A stretch of 64,000 nt of DNA. Source: Barnesiella sp. WM24. GTDB taxonomy: Bacteria > Bacteroidota > Bacteroidia > Bacteroidales > Muribaculaceae. Below are positions 37,105 to 45,870 of the stretch, in pieces. The translations under genes and the position numbers were made by a program. How positions within the stretch are numbered: the stretch's first letter is position 1; each line of letters opens with the position of its first letter. The stretch covers positions 124,001 through 188,000 of the forward strand of contig NZ_SPPC01000005.1 in assembly GCF_004570975.1 (NCBI RefSeq), read 5' to 3'. Below the pieces are notes generated by a model. The model had not been told where the DNA came from and did not search any database. It saw only the letters and a list, made by a program, of their open reading frames with translations.

Positions 37105-38351
37105 CAGTCGGCAAGCTTATGTATTACAAGTCCGGAGCGCAATTTCGGTTCAAACCAGGTGGTTTTCGGAGGCATAATATTGCCGGTGTCGGCAATACGC
37201 ATAAGCTGCTCCATCGACACCGGATACAGCGCGAGCGCTACCGCCATCTCGCCTGAATCGACGCGGCGCTTCAGCTCGCCGAGACCGCGTATGCCGCCCA
37301 CAAAGTCAATGCGCTTGTCACTGCGAAGGTCATGTATGCCAAGAATGTCGCGAAGTATCAGGTCGCTTGACACCGTAACGTCAAGCTGCCCTATCGGGTC
37401 ACTGTCATCATATGTGCCTTCGCGAGCCGTAAGGCTGTACCACTTCCCGTCAAGATAGAGCGAGAAGTTGTGGAGCTTGCAGGGGCGATACTCGTCTTCA
37501 CCCTTCGGCTCTATCTCAAAGCTCTTGTCAAGAGCCTCAAGAAAGTTTTCAGGAGTCAAGCCGTTAAGGTCACGCACCACGCGGTTATAGTCAATAATGG
37601 TAAGATGTGACGCGGGGAAAGCTACAGCGAGGAAATAATTGTATTCCTCTTCACCGGTATGAGCCGGATTAGCCTTTGCTTTTTCATTGCCGACAAGCGC
37701 GGCAGCGGCAGTGCGATGATGACCGTCGGCAATATACAGCGAGGGCATCGCCTCAAACGCATCGGTAATCTCGCGGGTCAAAACATCGTCGTCAATCACC
37801 CAGAACTGATGGCCGAAGCCGTCGGGGGCAACGAAGTCATATTCCGGAGCGCCGGCTGTAACCGTCTTGATTATGCGGTCAAGCACGTCGCAGTCGGGGA
37901 ATGCAAAAAACACAGGCTCTATGTTGGCGTCGTTGACACGCACATGCTTCATGCGGTCCTCTTCCTTGTCGCGACGGGTAAGCTCATGCTTTTTAATGCG
38001 TCCCTCCATGTAGTCGTCCACATTTGCCGCCACGACAAAGCCATACTGAGTCCTGCCGTTCATAGTCTGAGCATATATATAGTAATGCTCCTTTTCATCC
38101 TGCACGAGCCAGCCGTTGCGCTGAAAGGCGTTGAAATTGCTCACAGCCTTGTCATAGACCTTAGGGTCATGCTCATCGGTGCCTGGTTCAAAGTCGATTT
38201 CTGGCTTTATTATGTGATAGAGCGACTTCTCGTTGCCGAGAGCCTCCTCACGCGCCTCCTCGGAGTTCAGCACGTCATAGGGCCTTGAGGCCACCTGAGT
38301 GACAAACTCGCGAGGCGGGCGTATGCCCCTGAATGGTTTTACCTTTGCCAT
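37104..38351 (-). CDS. DUF1015 family protein
   Basis: 415 residues, soluble. DUF1015 is recognised by the start FRGIRPPREFV, RPYDVLNSEEAR, HELTRRDKEEDRMKHV and the conserved LYIADGHHRTAAA, a ParB/SerK-like nucleotide-binding block. A homologous fold acts as an ADP-dependent serine kinase in archaea, so a kinase role is possible but untested here. In many Bacteroidetes the gene sits near serine biosynthesis (serC, serA); those genes are not here and the neighbours are rseC-rnf and purA. Confidence 0.87.
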   Translation of the reverse strand: MAKVKPFRGIRPPREFVTQVASRPYDVLNSEEAREEALGNEKSLYHIIKPEIDFEPGTDEHDPKVYDKAVSNFNAFQRNGWLVQDEKEHYYIYAQTMNGRTQYGFVVAANVDDYMEGRIKKHELTRRDKEEDRMKHVRVNDANIEPVFFAFPDCDVLDRIIKTVTAGAPEYDFVAPDGFGHQFWVIDDDVLTREITDAFEAMPSLYIADGHHRTAAAALVGNEKAKANPAHTGEEEYNYFLAVAFPASHLTIIDYNRVVRDLNGLTPENFLEALDKSFEIEPKGEDEYRPCKLHNFSLYLDGKWYSLTAREGTYDDSDPIGQLDVTVSSDLILRDILGIHDLRSDKRIDFVGGIRGLGELKRRVDSGEMAVALALYPVSMEQLMRIADTGNIMPPKTTWFEPKLRSGLVIHKLAD

Positions 38352-38420
38352 TGCTTGTCAGTTTTTTATGATATTAATTTTTAGATTGTCATGATGACGT
38401 CATGCCTTATCGGGCAGTTG

Positions 38421-39686
38421 TCATCCTCTTATGATTGTCTGCTCCCTGTCGGGACCTATAGACACAATTGTAATCGGAGTCTTGAGCTCTTTCTCAAGGA
38501 ATGTGATGTAATCCTTGAACTGCTGCGGGAACTCGTCTTCGCTCTTCATCGCCGTCATGTCGGTCTTCCAGCCGGGGAGAGTGACATAAACCGGCTTGAT
38601 TTCGTCTTCCTCGATTGAGAACGGGAAATCCTCTACGCGCTCGCCGTTGATTTCATAAGCCACACATGCCTTAATCTCATCAAATCCGTCAAGCACGTCG
38701 CTCTTCATCATGATAAGCTGGGTGACACCGTTAATCATTATGGCATATTTTAGAGCCACGAGGTCAATCCATCCGCAGCGGCGTTCGCGTCCGGTGACGG
38801 CACCGTATTCATGACCGAGGTCACGTATCAGCTTGCCTGTCTCGTCAAACAGCTCTGTCGGGAACGGACCCGCTCCGACACGTGTACAGTAAGCCTTGAA
38901 TATACCGAACACTTCACCGATTTTATTGGGAGCAACTCCAAGACCGGAGCATGCACCGGCACAGATGGTATTGCTTGAGGTGACAAACGGATAGCTTCCG
39001 AAGTCCACGTCAAGCATTGTGCCCTGCGCGCCTTCACATAACACACTCTTTCCAGAGTCAAGAAGCTTGTTGACAAGATGCTCGCTGTCTACAATGTCAT
39101 ATTCCTTTATATATGCTATAGCATCGAGCCACTTCTGCTCCAGTTCCGAAAACTCGGGATTCTCGCCCATAGAGCGCAGAATCGCCACATGACGGTCACG
39201 CGCAGCAGCATACTTCTTATCGAAATTGTGGTAAACATCGCCGAGACGCAGACCGTTACGGCTCACCTTGTCGGTGTAAGTAGGGCCGATACCCTTTCCG
39301 GTAGTGCCGATCTTTGCTCCGCCCTTAGCCTTCTCGTTTGCAGCGTCAAGGAGGCGGTGGGTAGGCATAATAAGATGTATCTTCTTTGAAAGCTTCAGTA
39401 TCTTTTTAAGATCCATTCCGCTCTTTTCAAGAGCCTCTGCCTCTTCACGGAAAAGCACCGGGTCAAGCACGACACCGTTTCCGATTATATTTGTCTGACC
39501 ATGCTGGAATATTCCTGACGGAATCGACCGGAGCACATATTTCTTTCCCTCAAACTCAAGAGTGTGACCGGCATTTGGACCGCCCTGAAAACGTGCCACC
39601 ACATCGTAGCGAGGCGTAAGTACATCTACTACTTTTCCTTTACCTTCATCGCCCCATTGCAGGCCGAGCAAAACGTCAACTTTCAT
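38421..39686 (-). CDS. purA: Adenylosuccinate synthetase PurA
   Basis: 421 residues. Joins IMP and aspartate with GTP to make adenylosuccinate, the first committed step to AMP. P-loop and substrate signature LLGLQWGDEGKGKVVD at the N-terminus, PNAGHTLEFEGKKYVL, GTTGKGIGPTY, CEGAQGTMLDVDFGSYPFVTSS (one long conserved block) and TGRERRCGWIDLVALKYA. Length is normal. It begins 6 bases after the Fur-family gene ends, so purA is the second gene of a fur-purA unit. Confidence 0.97.
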   Translation of the reverse strand: MKVDVLLGLQWGDEGKGKVVDVLTPRYDVVARFQGGPNAGHTLEFEGKKYVLRSIPSGIFQHGQTNIIGNGVVLDPVLFREEAEALEKSGMDLKKILKLSKKIHLIMPTHRLLDAANEKAKGGAKIGTTGKGIGPTYTDKVSRNGLRLGDVYHNFDKKYAAARDRHVAILRSMGENPEFSELEQKWLDAIAYIKEYDIVDSEHLVNKLLDSGKSVLCEGAQGTMLDVDFGSYPFVTSSNTICAGACSGLGVAPNKIGEVFGIFKAYCTRVGAGPFPTELFDETGKLIRDLGHEYGAVTGRERRCGWIDLVALKYAIMINGVTQLIMMKSDVLDGFDEIKACVAYEINGERVEDFPFSIEEDEIKPVYVTLPGWKTDMTAMKSEDEFPQQFKDYITFLEKELKTPITIVSIGPDREQTIIRG

Positions 39687-39692
39687 GTTATT

Positions 39693-40181
39693 CTATATTG
39701 TTTTGTTTTTCAGTTTTTTCGTTTCATAGCGCTTGTTACGGCGGGCGCAAGCCGCACATATTCCGTAGACATATAGACAAAAGTAGGATGTGTGGAACGC
39801 CGAGTAACTGCGTGAGTTCATAAATCTTACAAGCTCGGGGTCCTGCGACTCCTTTATTTTGCCACACTGCTGGCAGATGAGATGCAAGTGATTGGACATG
39901 CCGGTCACCAGCTCATACTGAGCCGGCTGTGTGCCAAACTGATGACGTCTTACAATGCCGCAGTCGGTAAACAGCTCCATCGTATTGTAGAGCGTCGCCC
40001 GGCTCACATGAAAGCCGTCATCCTCGATAGCCGCATACAATGCCTCGATGTCAAAGTGGCGCGTCATCGCACACACTTTGTCAAGTATAGCATAGCGCTC
40101 CGGGGTCTTCCTTAGTTTCTTCACCCTAAGATACTCCGTAAGCGCGGCTCTTGCCATTGTCCGTGACTTGTCGTCAATCAT
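39693..40181 (-). CDS. Fur-family transcriptional regulator
   Basis: 162 residues from ATG 40181; a TTG at 40202 lies upstream of the -7 box and is rejected. Winged-helix DNA-binding half (LRKTPERYAILDKV, HVSRATLYNTMELF) and a dimerisation/metal half with the HLHLICQQCGK block and C-terminal GICAACARR giving four Cys for a structural zinc. The metal-sensing His/Glu set is compatible with Fur, PerR or Zur and cannot be assigned from sequence. Its coupling to purA is odd for an iron regulator. It is divergent from the BrkB gene. Confidence 0.92.
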   Translation of the reverse strand: MIDDKSRTMARAALTEYLRVKKLRKTPERYAILDKVCAMTRHFDIEALYAAIEDDGFHVSRATLYNTMELFTDCGIVRRHQFGTQPAQYELVTGMSNHLHLICQQCGKIKESQDPELVRFMNSRSYSAFHTSYFCLYVYGICAACARRNKRYETKKLKNKTI

Positions 40182-40188
40182 CGTAGTG

Positions 40189-40220
40189 CAAAGATACGTC
40201 AATCTGCGTTGTTAACCAAA
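40189..40220 (-). promoter_or_regulatory. Promoter of the fur-purA unit
   Basis: On the minus strand TTTG (40220-40217), a 20-base spacer and TATCTTTG (40196-40189). The ATG at 40181 is 7 bases after the box, so the transcript starts at or next to the start codon. Confidence 0.82.
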
Positions 40221-40309
40221 TTTTAGTTCTCTAAATGTTTTTAATGCTAAATCAGACTTTTCACAGAGTTTTTTTGTTATTTTGCAAAACGGTTAAAAAT
40301 ACGACAAGA

Positions 40310-41704
40310 ATGACAGGCGACAAAAAGACCACCCCATCAAGACTGTCCGGGCTTATAAAGACCTGGACAGAGAGGGCCCGTAATTTCTGGACATACTGCA
40401 CCACAGGGGTGTGGAGCGACACACGCCGCAACTGGAAAGTAAACACGATAAAGACCCTCAACCTGTCGGCTCAGTCATTCATGAACAGCGAGCTGCAAAA
40501 CAGAGCCTCGATGCTTACTTACAACACATTGCTTGCCATTGTGCCCGCGCTTGCGCTGCTCTTTGCCATCGGCAGGGGATTCGGGTTTCAGAACCTGCTG
40601 AAATCGCAGCTTTTCACCTTTTTCCCTTCTCAGCGCGAAGTGCTGGAGACTGCAATAGGCTTTGTCGACCATTATCTTGCCCAGGCGTCACAGGGGATTT
40701 TTGTCGGAGTAGGTCTTGTGTTTCTGCTCTGGACCATGATTTCCCTCATGAGCAATATTGAAGACTCGTTCAACAAGGTGTGGGGAGTAAAAAGCAACCG
40801 CCCTATGGCGCGAAAGGTGATTGACTACACGGCAATCATGTTTTTACTGCCGATATTGATGGTGTGTTCAAGCGGAATCTCCCTGCTCATGTCGACAACG
40901 ATTGTCGACAATCCCCACTTCAAGATATTCTCTCCGGCAGTAAAGGTGCTTCTTGACCTTGCGCCGTTTTTCCTTACGTGGCTGTCGTTTACCGGGATGT
41001 ACATGCTTTTCCCAAACACCAAGGTAAAATTCAAGCATGCACTTTATTGCGGTACCCTCGCAGGCACGGCGTTCCAGATACTGCAATATCTTTTTGTGTC
41101 AGGACAGATATATGTGTCGAAATACAATGCCATATATGGTAGCTTCGCATTTCTTCCGCTGCTGCTCATATGGCTTCAGCTCGTGTGGAGCATCACCCTT
41201 GCCGGAGCGGTGCTGTGCTACTCGTCACAAAACATCTTTCAGTTTAACTTCAGCAATGACATAAACGCCATGTCGCTCGACTATAAACGCAAGATAGCGG
41301 TCGTGATCATGACCATAATAGTCAAGCGCTTCAGCCAGCGTCTTCAGCCGTTAACCATTATGGATTTCGCCGCTCTCTACCACATGCCGTCACGCATAGT
41401 AACCGATCTTATACGCGAAATGGCCGATGCCGGACTGCTCTCAATCGTATATTCCGAAAACGAGAAAGAACAGCACGCATATCAGCCCGCGGTCGACATC
41501 CACGAAATAACTCTCGGCTTCGTACTTGACAAACTTAATTCCCAGGGAACCGAAGATTTCATACCAAACTTTCAGGAAGAGTTTGCACCCATAATCAACG
41601 AAGTAGAAAACTCGATTCAGTCAACGATAAAAAATGGCTCTGAGGTGGTGCTGATGAATATCGCAGTCGACATATCGGGCACACCGTCAACGAGACATAA
41701 ATAA
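40310..41704 (+). CDS. YihY/BrkB family membrane protein
   Basis: 464 residues from ATG 40310; another ATG at 40235 would add 25 residues. Six transmembrane helices at about 75-330 with the family blocks QNRASMLTYNTLLAIVPALA, WTMISLMSNIEDSFNKVWGV and IYGSFAFLPLLLIWLQLVW. A soluble C-terminal domain of about 120 residues resembles a winged helix (MDFAALYHMPSRIVTDLI). Long called ribonuclease BN by mistake; the real function is unknown, probably transport. A weak -7-like box TTATTTTG (40277-40284) supports the later start. Confidence 0.88.
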   Translation: MTGDKKTTPSRLSGLIKTWTERARNFWTYCTTGVWSDTRRNWKVNTIKTLNLSAQSFMNSELQNRASMLTYNTLLAIVPALALLFAIGRGFGFQNLLKSQLFTFFPSQREVLETAIGFVDHYLAQASQGIFVGVGLVFLLWTMISLMSNIEDSFNKVWGVKSNRPMARKVIDYTAIMFLLPILMVCSSGISLLMSTTIVDNPHFKIFSPAVKVLLDLAPFFLTWLSFTGMYMLFPNTKVKFKHALYCGTLAGTAFQILQYLFVSGQIYVSKYNAIYGSFAFLPLLLIWLQLVWSITLAGAVLCYSSQNIFQFNFSNDINAMSLDYKRKIAVVIMTIIVKRFSQRLQPLTIMDFAALYHMPSRIVTDLIREMADAGLLSIVYSENEKEQHAYQPAVDIHEITLGFVLDKLNSQGTEDFIPNFQEEFAPIINEVENSIQSTIKNGSEVVLMNIAVDISGTPSTRHK

Positions 41705-41735
41705 TGATTAATAAAAACAATACAAACAAAAACAG

Positions 41736-42110
41736 ATGAAAAATCCTATTTCCACCAATGAGGCACCGGGGGCTATCGGGCCCTACAGCCAGGCTATCGA
41801 CACAGGTTCATTTATCTTCGCGTCAGGACAGATTCCCATCAACCCTGCCGACGGAAGCATCCCCGAGGGCATCAAGGCGCAGACCGCCCAGTCACTCGCC
41901 AATGTAAAAGCAATCCTTAAAGCTGCGGGACTGACAACGGCAAATGTCGTAAAGACCACAGTATTTCTTGCTGACATGGGTGACTTTGCAGCAATGAACG
42001 AGGTTTATGCCGAGACATTTGAGGCTCCCTACCCTGCCCGCTCTGCGGTTGCTGTAAAGACCCTTCCTAAAAATGTACTTGTAGAAATAGAAGTCATCGC
42101 TGCGCGATAG
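41736..42110 (+). CDS. ridA: RidA family enamine/imine deaminase
   Basis: 124 residues. Hydrolyses reactive 2-aminoacrylate and related enamines that arise from PLP enzymes such as threonine dehydratase. Family blocks: [26 protein letters not shown] and the signature with the catalytic Arg in [20 protein letters not shown]. Trimeric cytosolic protein. It follows the BrkB gene after 31 bases and is closed by a strong terminator. Confidence 0.95.
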   Translation: MKNPISTNEAPGAIGPYSQAIDTGSFIFASGQIPINPADGSIPEGIKAQTAQSLANVKAILKAAGLTTANVVKTTVFLADMGDFAAMNEVYAETFEAPYPARSAVAVKTLPKNVLVEIEVIAAR

Positions 42111-42125
42111 ACCGCAGCACCGTAA

Positions 42126-42187
42126 AAAAAGATAAACCGTGGGAAGTCCGGGCAATACCGGAATATCTTCCCACGGTTTATCTTTTT
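42126..42187. terminator. Long terminator between ridA and the RHH gene
   Basis: A perfect 21-bp inverted repeat (42126-42146 with 42167-42187) encloses a second small hairpin (tccgg/ccgga). The outer arms are A-rich and T-rich, so it works in both directions, for ridA on plus and the SPFH-RHH pair on minus. Confidence 0.92.
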
Positions 42188-42194
42188 CCGAAGT

Positions 42195-42362
42195 TCACCT
42201 CACTTTGCGCTTGTAGCGACGCAAAGCATCAGCGATAATCCACTGCAACTGTCCGTTGACAGAGCGGAACTCCTGCGCCGCCCAGCGCTCCACTTCAGCC
42301 ATTATTTCAGGCTCCAGGCGGAGCAGGAATCCCTTGCTTCTGATTTGCCGTTTTTCTTCCAC
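42195..42362 (-). CDS. Small Arc/MetJ-type ribbon-helix-helix protein
   Basis: 55 residues from a GTG at 42362; the frame is closed upstream by a TAA, and no ATG exists before it. The sequence reads MEEKRQIRSKGFLLRLEPEI and then two helices (AEVERWAAQEFRSVNGQLQW, IIADALRRYKRK). The basic beta-strand KGFLLRL, the turn and the NGQ-x-x-x-II motif are those of Arc-family ribbon-helix-helix DNA-binding proteins. It starts 10 bases after the SPFH stop, so it is the second gene of a pair. It may repress its own operon or some other target. It is too short for default gene-calling cut-offs. Confidence 0.85.
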   Translation of the reverse strand: MEEKRQIRSKGFLLRLEPEIMAEVERWAAQEFRSVNGQLQWIIADALRRYKRKVR

Positions 42363-42372
42363 GACACCACAA

Positions 42373-43323
42373 TTATTGATAAAGTGTACCGGCGTTTACG
42401 ACAGGCTGTGCCGGCTCATCGGCACAAAGCACCACAAGCAAATTGCTGACCATAGTCGCCTTACGCTCGTCATCGAGCTCGACCACCGCCTCTTCCTTCA
42501 GGCGGTCAAGCGCCATCTTCACCATCGAGACGGCTCCCTCGACTATTTTCTCGCGGGCGGTGATAATTGCCGTAGCCTGCTGCCTGCGGAGCATCACTGC
42601 AGCAATCTCAGGCGCATAGGCAAGATAATTCAGGCGTGCCTCCACGACAGTAATGCCTGCCATTGAAAGTCGTTCGTTAATCTTGTGCTCAAGCAGTTCG
42701 TTGATCTCCTCGCCTCCACTGCGCAATGTAAGCTCGCCATCGCGGCTATCGGTCTCGTCGTAAGCGTAACGGCTTGCCACCTCACGCAGGGCGGCATCAC
42801 TCTGAATGCCGACAAAGCGAGCAAGCGCATTTGCCGTGTCACCCTGGCTTACCGACATCATGTTCAGGCTCTTTTGCTCACTATCGACGTCAAATACCGC
42901 GCGATAGGTATCCTCCACTTTCCATACAAGCACCATGCCTATCATAACGGGATTTCCCGATTTGTCGTTGACCTTGATCGGCTCTATATCGATATTGCGC
43001 AGACGCAGGGAGATTCTTTTACGGTTCATCAGCGGGTTTACCCAGAAAAATCCGGTATTACGCAGTGTTCCCTTGTATTTGCCGAAAAACACCATGACCC
43101 TCGATTCATTGGGCTGCTGGGTAAAAAAGCCAAATGAAAAGATAATGATTGACACAATGATTATCATTGACAGCAAGACTGAGGCGTCACGAAACACCTC
43201 CATGACAAAAGAAAGATTAAACATCAGCAACAACGGAAGCAATATATAAATGACGAGCAGCATGACAAACCCGTTAAGAATCACCCCGGTGTACTGAAAT
43301 TCTCTGTTTTCCGACTTTTCCAT
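42373..43323 (-). CDS. SPFH/band 7 domain membrane protein
   Basis: 316 residues. Two N-terminal hydrophobic segments (about 11-33 and 42-63), then a stomatin/prohibitin-type SPFH domain (RVMVFFGKYKGTLRNTGFFW, ISLRLRNIDIEPIKVNDKSG) and a coiled-coil helix rich in Arg, Ala and Glu. SPFH proteins form membrane rings that organise microdomains or control proteases. No NfeD protease partner is beside it; the partner instead is the ribbon-helix-helix gene. Inner-membrane location inferred. Confidence 0.9.
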   Translation of the reverse strand: MEKSENREFQYTGVILNGFVMLLVIYILLPLLLMFNLSFVMEVFRDASVLLSMIIIVSIIIFSFGFFTQQPNESRVMVFFGKYKGTLRNTGFFWVNPLMNRKRISLRLRNIDIEPIKVNDKSGNPVMIGMVLVWKVEDTYRAVFDVDSEQKSLNMMSVSQGDTANALARFVGIQSDAALREVASRYAYDETDSRDGELTLRSGGEEINELLEHKINERLSMAGITVVEARLNYLAYAPEIAAVMLRRQQATAIITAREKIVEGAVSMVKMALDRLKEEAVVELDDERKATMVSNLLVVLCADEPAQPVVNAGTLYQ

Positions 43324-43414
43324 ATGATATTATTTTGATATTATTTACATATCGCAAAAATAATTCAATCCGGTCCAAATAACAAATATTTTGTCAAGAT
43401 TTTATCATCTGTAG

Positions 43415-43446
43415 ATTGACCGAGGCACAATCTTGTAGTATCTTTG
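43415..43446 (+). promoter_or_regulatory. Promoter of the ABC-F gene
   Basis: ATTG at 43415-43418 (one mismatch to TTTG), a 20-base spacer and TATCTTTG at 43439-43446; leader of about 20 nt before ATG 43472. Confidence 0.68.
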
Positions 43447-43471
43447 CAGTAAACAAATAAAAAATCAATCA

Positions 43472-45262
43472 ATGGCAACAAGCTTTCTTCAAGTCGATAA
43501 GTTAACAAAAAGTTATGGCGACAGGATGTTATTTGAAGATGTCACCTTCGGAGTGTCAGAAGGCGACAAAATAGGCATCATCGCTAAAAACGGGACAGGC
43601 AAGTCCACGCTGCTCAACATTATCGCCGGAAAGGAAAGCCCCGATTCCGGAGAAATAATATTCCGCAACGGCTTGCGTGTCGGCATTCTTGACCAGACAC
43701 CAGTCTTCGGACAAAACACGACTGTCATGGATTACTGCCTTGACGTGAGACACGACTTTCATGACGATGACGAAGCCCGCGACTACGCCGACCGCTGCCG
43801 GCAGCTTTTGTCGCAGCTCGGCATAAACGACACCGGAGCAAGCATTGCCACTCTATCGGGCGGACAGGCAAAACGGGTGGCGCTCGCAAAGGTGATACTG
43901 TCAGAGCCGGAACTGATAATACTCGACGAACCTACCAACCATCTTGACATAGCCGTAATCGAATGGCTCGAAAACTGGCTAAAACGGTCACGCGTAACTC
44001 TGCTCATGGTGACCCATGACCGATATTTCCTTGACCGGGTGACAAACAAAATCATCGAAATAGACCAACGACAGATATTTACCTACGACGGCAACTATGA
44101 CTACTATCTGCGCCGACGCCGCGAACGCATCGAGGCACTCACCTCCGAACTCGCCAAGGTAAAAAACACCCTGCGCAAAGAGCAGGAATGGATGCGCCGA
44201 CAGCCGCAGGCAAGAGCGGGTAAGGCAAAATACCGTATCGACGCCTTTTACGACCTTAAAAGCCGCTCACGCGTCAACCTTACAGAAGAAAATGTAGCTC
44301 TTAACGTGAAGTCATCCTATATAGGGTCAAAGATTTTCGAGGCAGAGGGTGTAAGCAAAAAATTTGGCGACAAGGTCATACTTGACGATTTCACCTACAC
44401 ATTTTCACGTTATGAAAAACTTGGCATCATAGGGCATAACGGTGCCGGCAAATCAACGTTTATCAAAATGCTGCAGGGTCTTGTACCGGTCGACAGCGGA
44501 GCGTGGAACGTAGGTGAAACCGTAAAATTCGGATATTACAGTCAGGAAGGCATTGCGTTTGACGACAACAAGCGTGTCATCGACGCTATCACCGACATCG
44601 CCGACGACATAGTGGTTAACGGAGACTGCCGTTACTCACCGATGCAGTTTCTCACCCATTTCCTCTTTTCTCCCGCCGACCAACAGAAATATATCCACAC
44701 GCTCAGCGGCGGCGAACGCGCAAGGCTGCATCTCGCTTCCGTGCTGATGCAGTCACCTAATTTCCTTATCCTTGACGAGCCTACCAATGACCTTGACATT
44801 GTGACCCTCGGAATATTGGAGGACTATCTGCGCGGATTCAAGGGGTGTCTTATCGTCGTGAGTCATGACCGCTTTTTCCTTGACAATATTGTCGACCATC
44901 TGTTTGTGTTTGAAGGAGATGGCGTGATTCGCGATTTTCCCGGAAATTACACCGACTATCGCGAATACACCGAAGAACGCCGCAAACTGTCGGAGCCGAA
45001 GAAAGCGCAGGAACAGCCAAAAGAGAAGCCACGCAACAATCGTGAATCATCCAACAAGATGACATTCAAGGAACGTAAAGAATTTGAGACGCTCACAGAA
45101 GAGATTGACTCCCTGACAGCTGAGAAGGCCGAACTGGAAGCCGCGTTCAACAGTGGCGAGGTTGTCGATGACATACTTGGCAAGTCAGCCCGTTATGAAG
45201 AGATAAAAGCAATTCTTGATGAAAAAGAGCTGCGCTGGCTTGAACTGTCGGAAAAAAGCTGA
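43472..45262 (+). CDS. ABC-F family ATPase
   Basis: 596 residues, no membrane part. Two ABC domains: first Walker A AKNGTGKSTLLN with signature LSGGQAKRVALAK, second Walker A GHNGAGKSTFIK with signature LSGGERARLHLAS; both have LDEPTN Walker B ends. The linker at about 240-300 is the charged P-site tRNA-interaction motif. The C-terminal extension (about 520-596, Lys/Glu-rich coiled coil) is that of the Uup/Ettb-like class. ABC-F proteins act on the ribosome to relieve stalls; some protect from antibiotics. Which subclass this is cannot be fixed by eye. Confidence 0.93.
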   Translation: MATSFLQVDKLTKSYGDRMLFEDVTFGVSEGDKIGIIAKNGTGKSTLLNIIAGKESPDSGEIIFRNGLRVGILDQTPVFGQNTTVMDYCLDVRHDFHDDDEARDYADRCRQLLSQLGINDTGASIATLSGGQAKRVALAKVILSEPELIILDEPTNHLDIAVIEWLENWLKRSRVTLLMVTHDRYFLDRVTNKIIEIDQRQIFTYDGNYDYYLRRRRERIEALTSELAKVKNTLRKEQEWMRRQPQARAGKAKYRIDAFYDLKSRSRVNLTEENVALNVKSSYIGSKIFEAEGVSKKFGDKVILDDFTYTFSRYEKLGIIGHNGAGKSTFIKMLQGLVPVDSGAWNVGETVKFGYYSQEGIAFDDNKRVIDAITDIADDIVVNGDCRYSPMQFLTHFLFSPADQQKYIHTLSGGERARLHLASVLMQSPNFLILDEPTNDLDIVTLGILEDYLRGFKGCLIVVSHDRFFLDNIVDHLFVFEGDGVIRDFPGNYTDYREYTEERRKLSEPKKAQEQPKEKPRNNRESSNKMTFKERKEFETLTEEIDSLTAEKAELEAAFNSGEVVDDILGKSARYEEIKAILDEKELRWLELSEKS

Positions 45263-45272
45263 AATCAGCCGC

Positions 45273-45869
45273 TTATTCCATGAACGGGCATCCTGACTCG
45301 CCTTTCCCTGCCCTCACCCTGAACAACCGCCATCTCTCCTCAGGGATGTCGGCATCAAGAGCCTCGGCGCGTGCCATCACGAAAAACAGGTCGGAAAGGC
45401 GATTGACATAGACCATTATTCCCGGCTCTACCTCATCAGCCTCATTAAGGCGCCACAGGCATCGTTCAGCCCTGCGTGCCGTGACTCGCGCATGATGCAG
45501 AAAAGCCGACACAGAGTCACCGCCCGGCAAAATAAAATATTCAGGCTTGCCGGTTGACCCTGTAATCTCATCGATACAATCCTCAAGCTCCTCCACATTA
45601 GCAACAGGAAAAGAGCCGCTGTCGCAGGAACGCAGACATGAAGGCGTCGCTACATTACTCATCAGCCTCATCAATGTCATCTGTATCTTTCTAAGAACCG
45701 GCTGCCGGAGATTAGACGCATCCATCAGGGAACGCACGATTCCGACTGCCACATTAAGTTCATCCAGAACACCCAGTGCCTCAATACGCAGGTCGGTCTT
45801 CAGCACCCTTCCACCGCCATGCACCGACGTATATCCTGTATCACCCGTGCGGGTATATATCTTATTCAT
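45273..45869 (-). CDS. Cob(I)alamin adenosyltransferase, PduO type
   Basis: 198 residues. Transfers the adenosyl group of ATP to cob(I)alamin to make coenzyme B12. N-terminal KIYTRTGDTGYTSVHGGGRV binds ATP; LRIEALGVLDELNVAVG and HHARVTARRAERCLWRL carry the conserved Asp and Arg contacts of the PduO trimer. It is the last gene of the riboswitch-led B12 operon, one base from the ATPase gene, so newly imported corrinoid is activated by the same unit. Confidence 0.94.
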   Translation of the reverse strand: MNKIYTRTGDTGYTSVHGGGRVLKTDLRIEALGVLDELNVAVGIVRSLMDASNLRQPVLRKIQMTLMRLMSNVATPSCLRSCDSGSFPVANVEELEDCIDEITGSTGKPEYFILPGGDSVSAFLHHARVTARRAERCLWRLNEADEVEPGIMVYVNRLSDLFFVMARAEALDADIPEERWRLFRVRAGKGESGCPFME

Positions 45870-45870
45870 T

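Noticed and set aside
38385-38405. Palindromic tgacgtca between purA and the DUF1015 gene as an operator
   Set aside because: Short and isolated; no second copy or promoter to tie it to.
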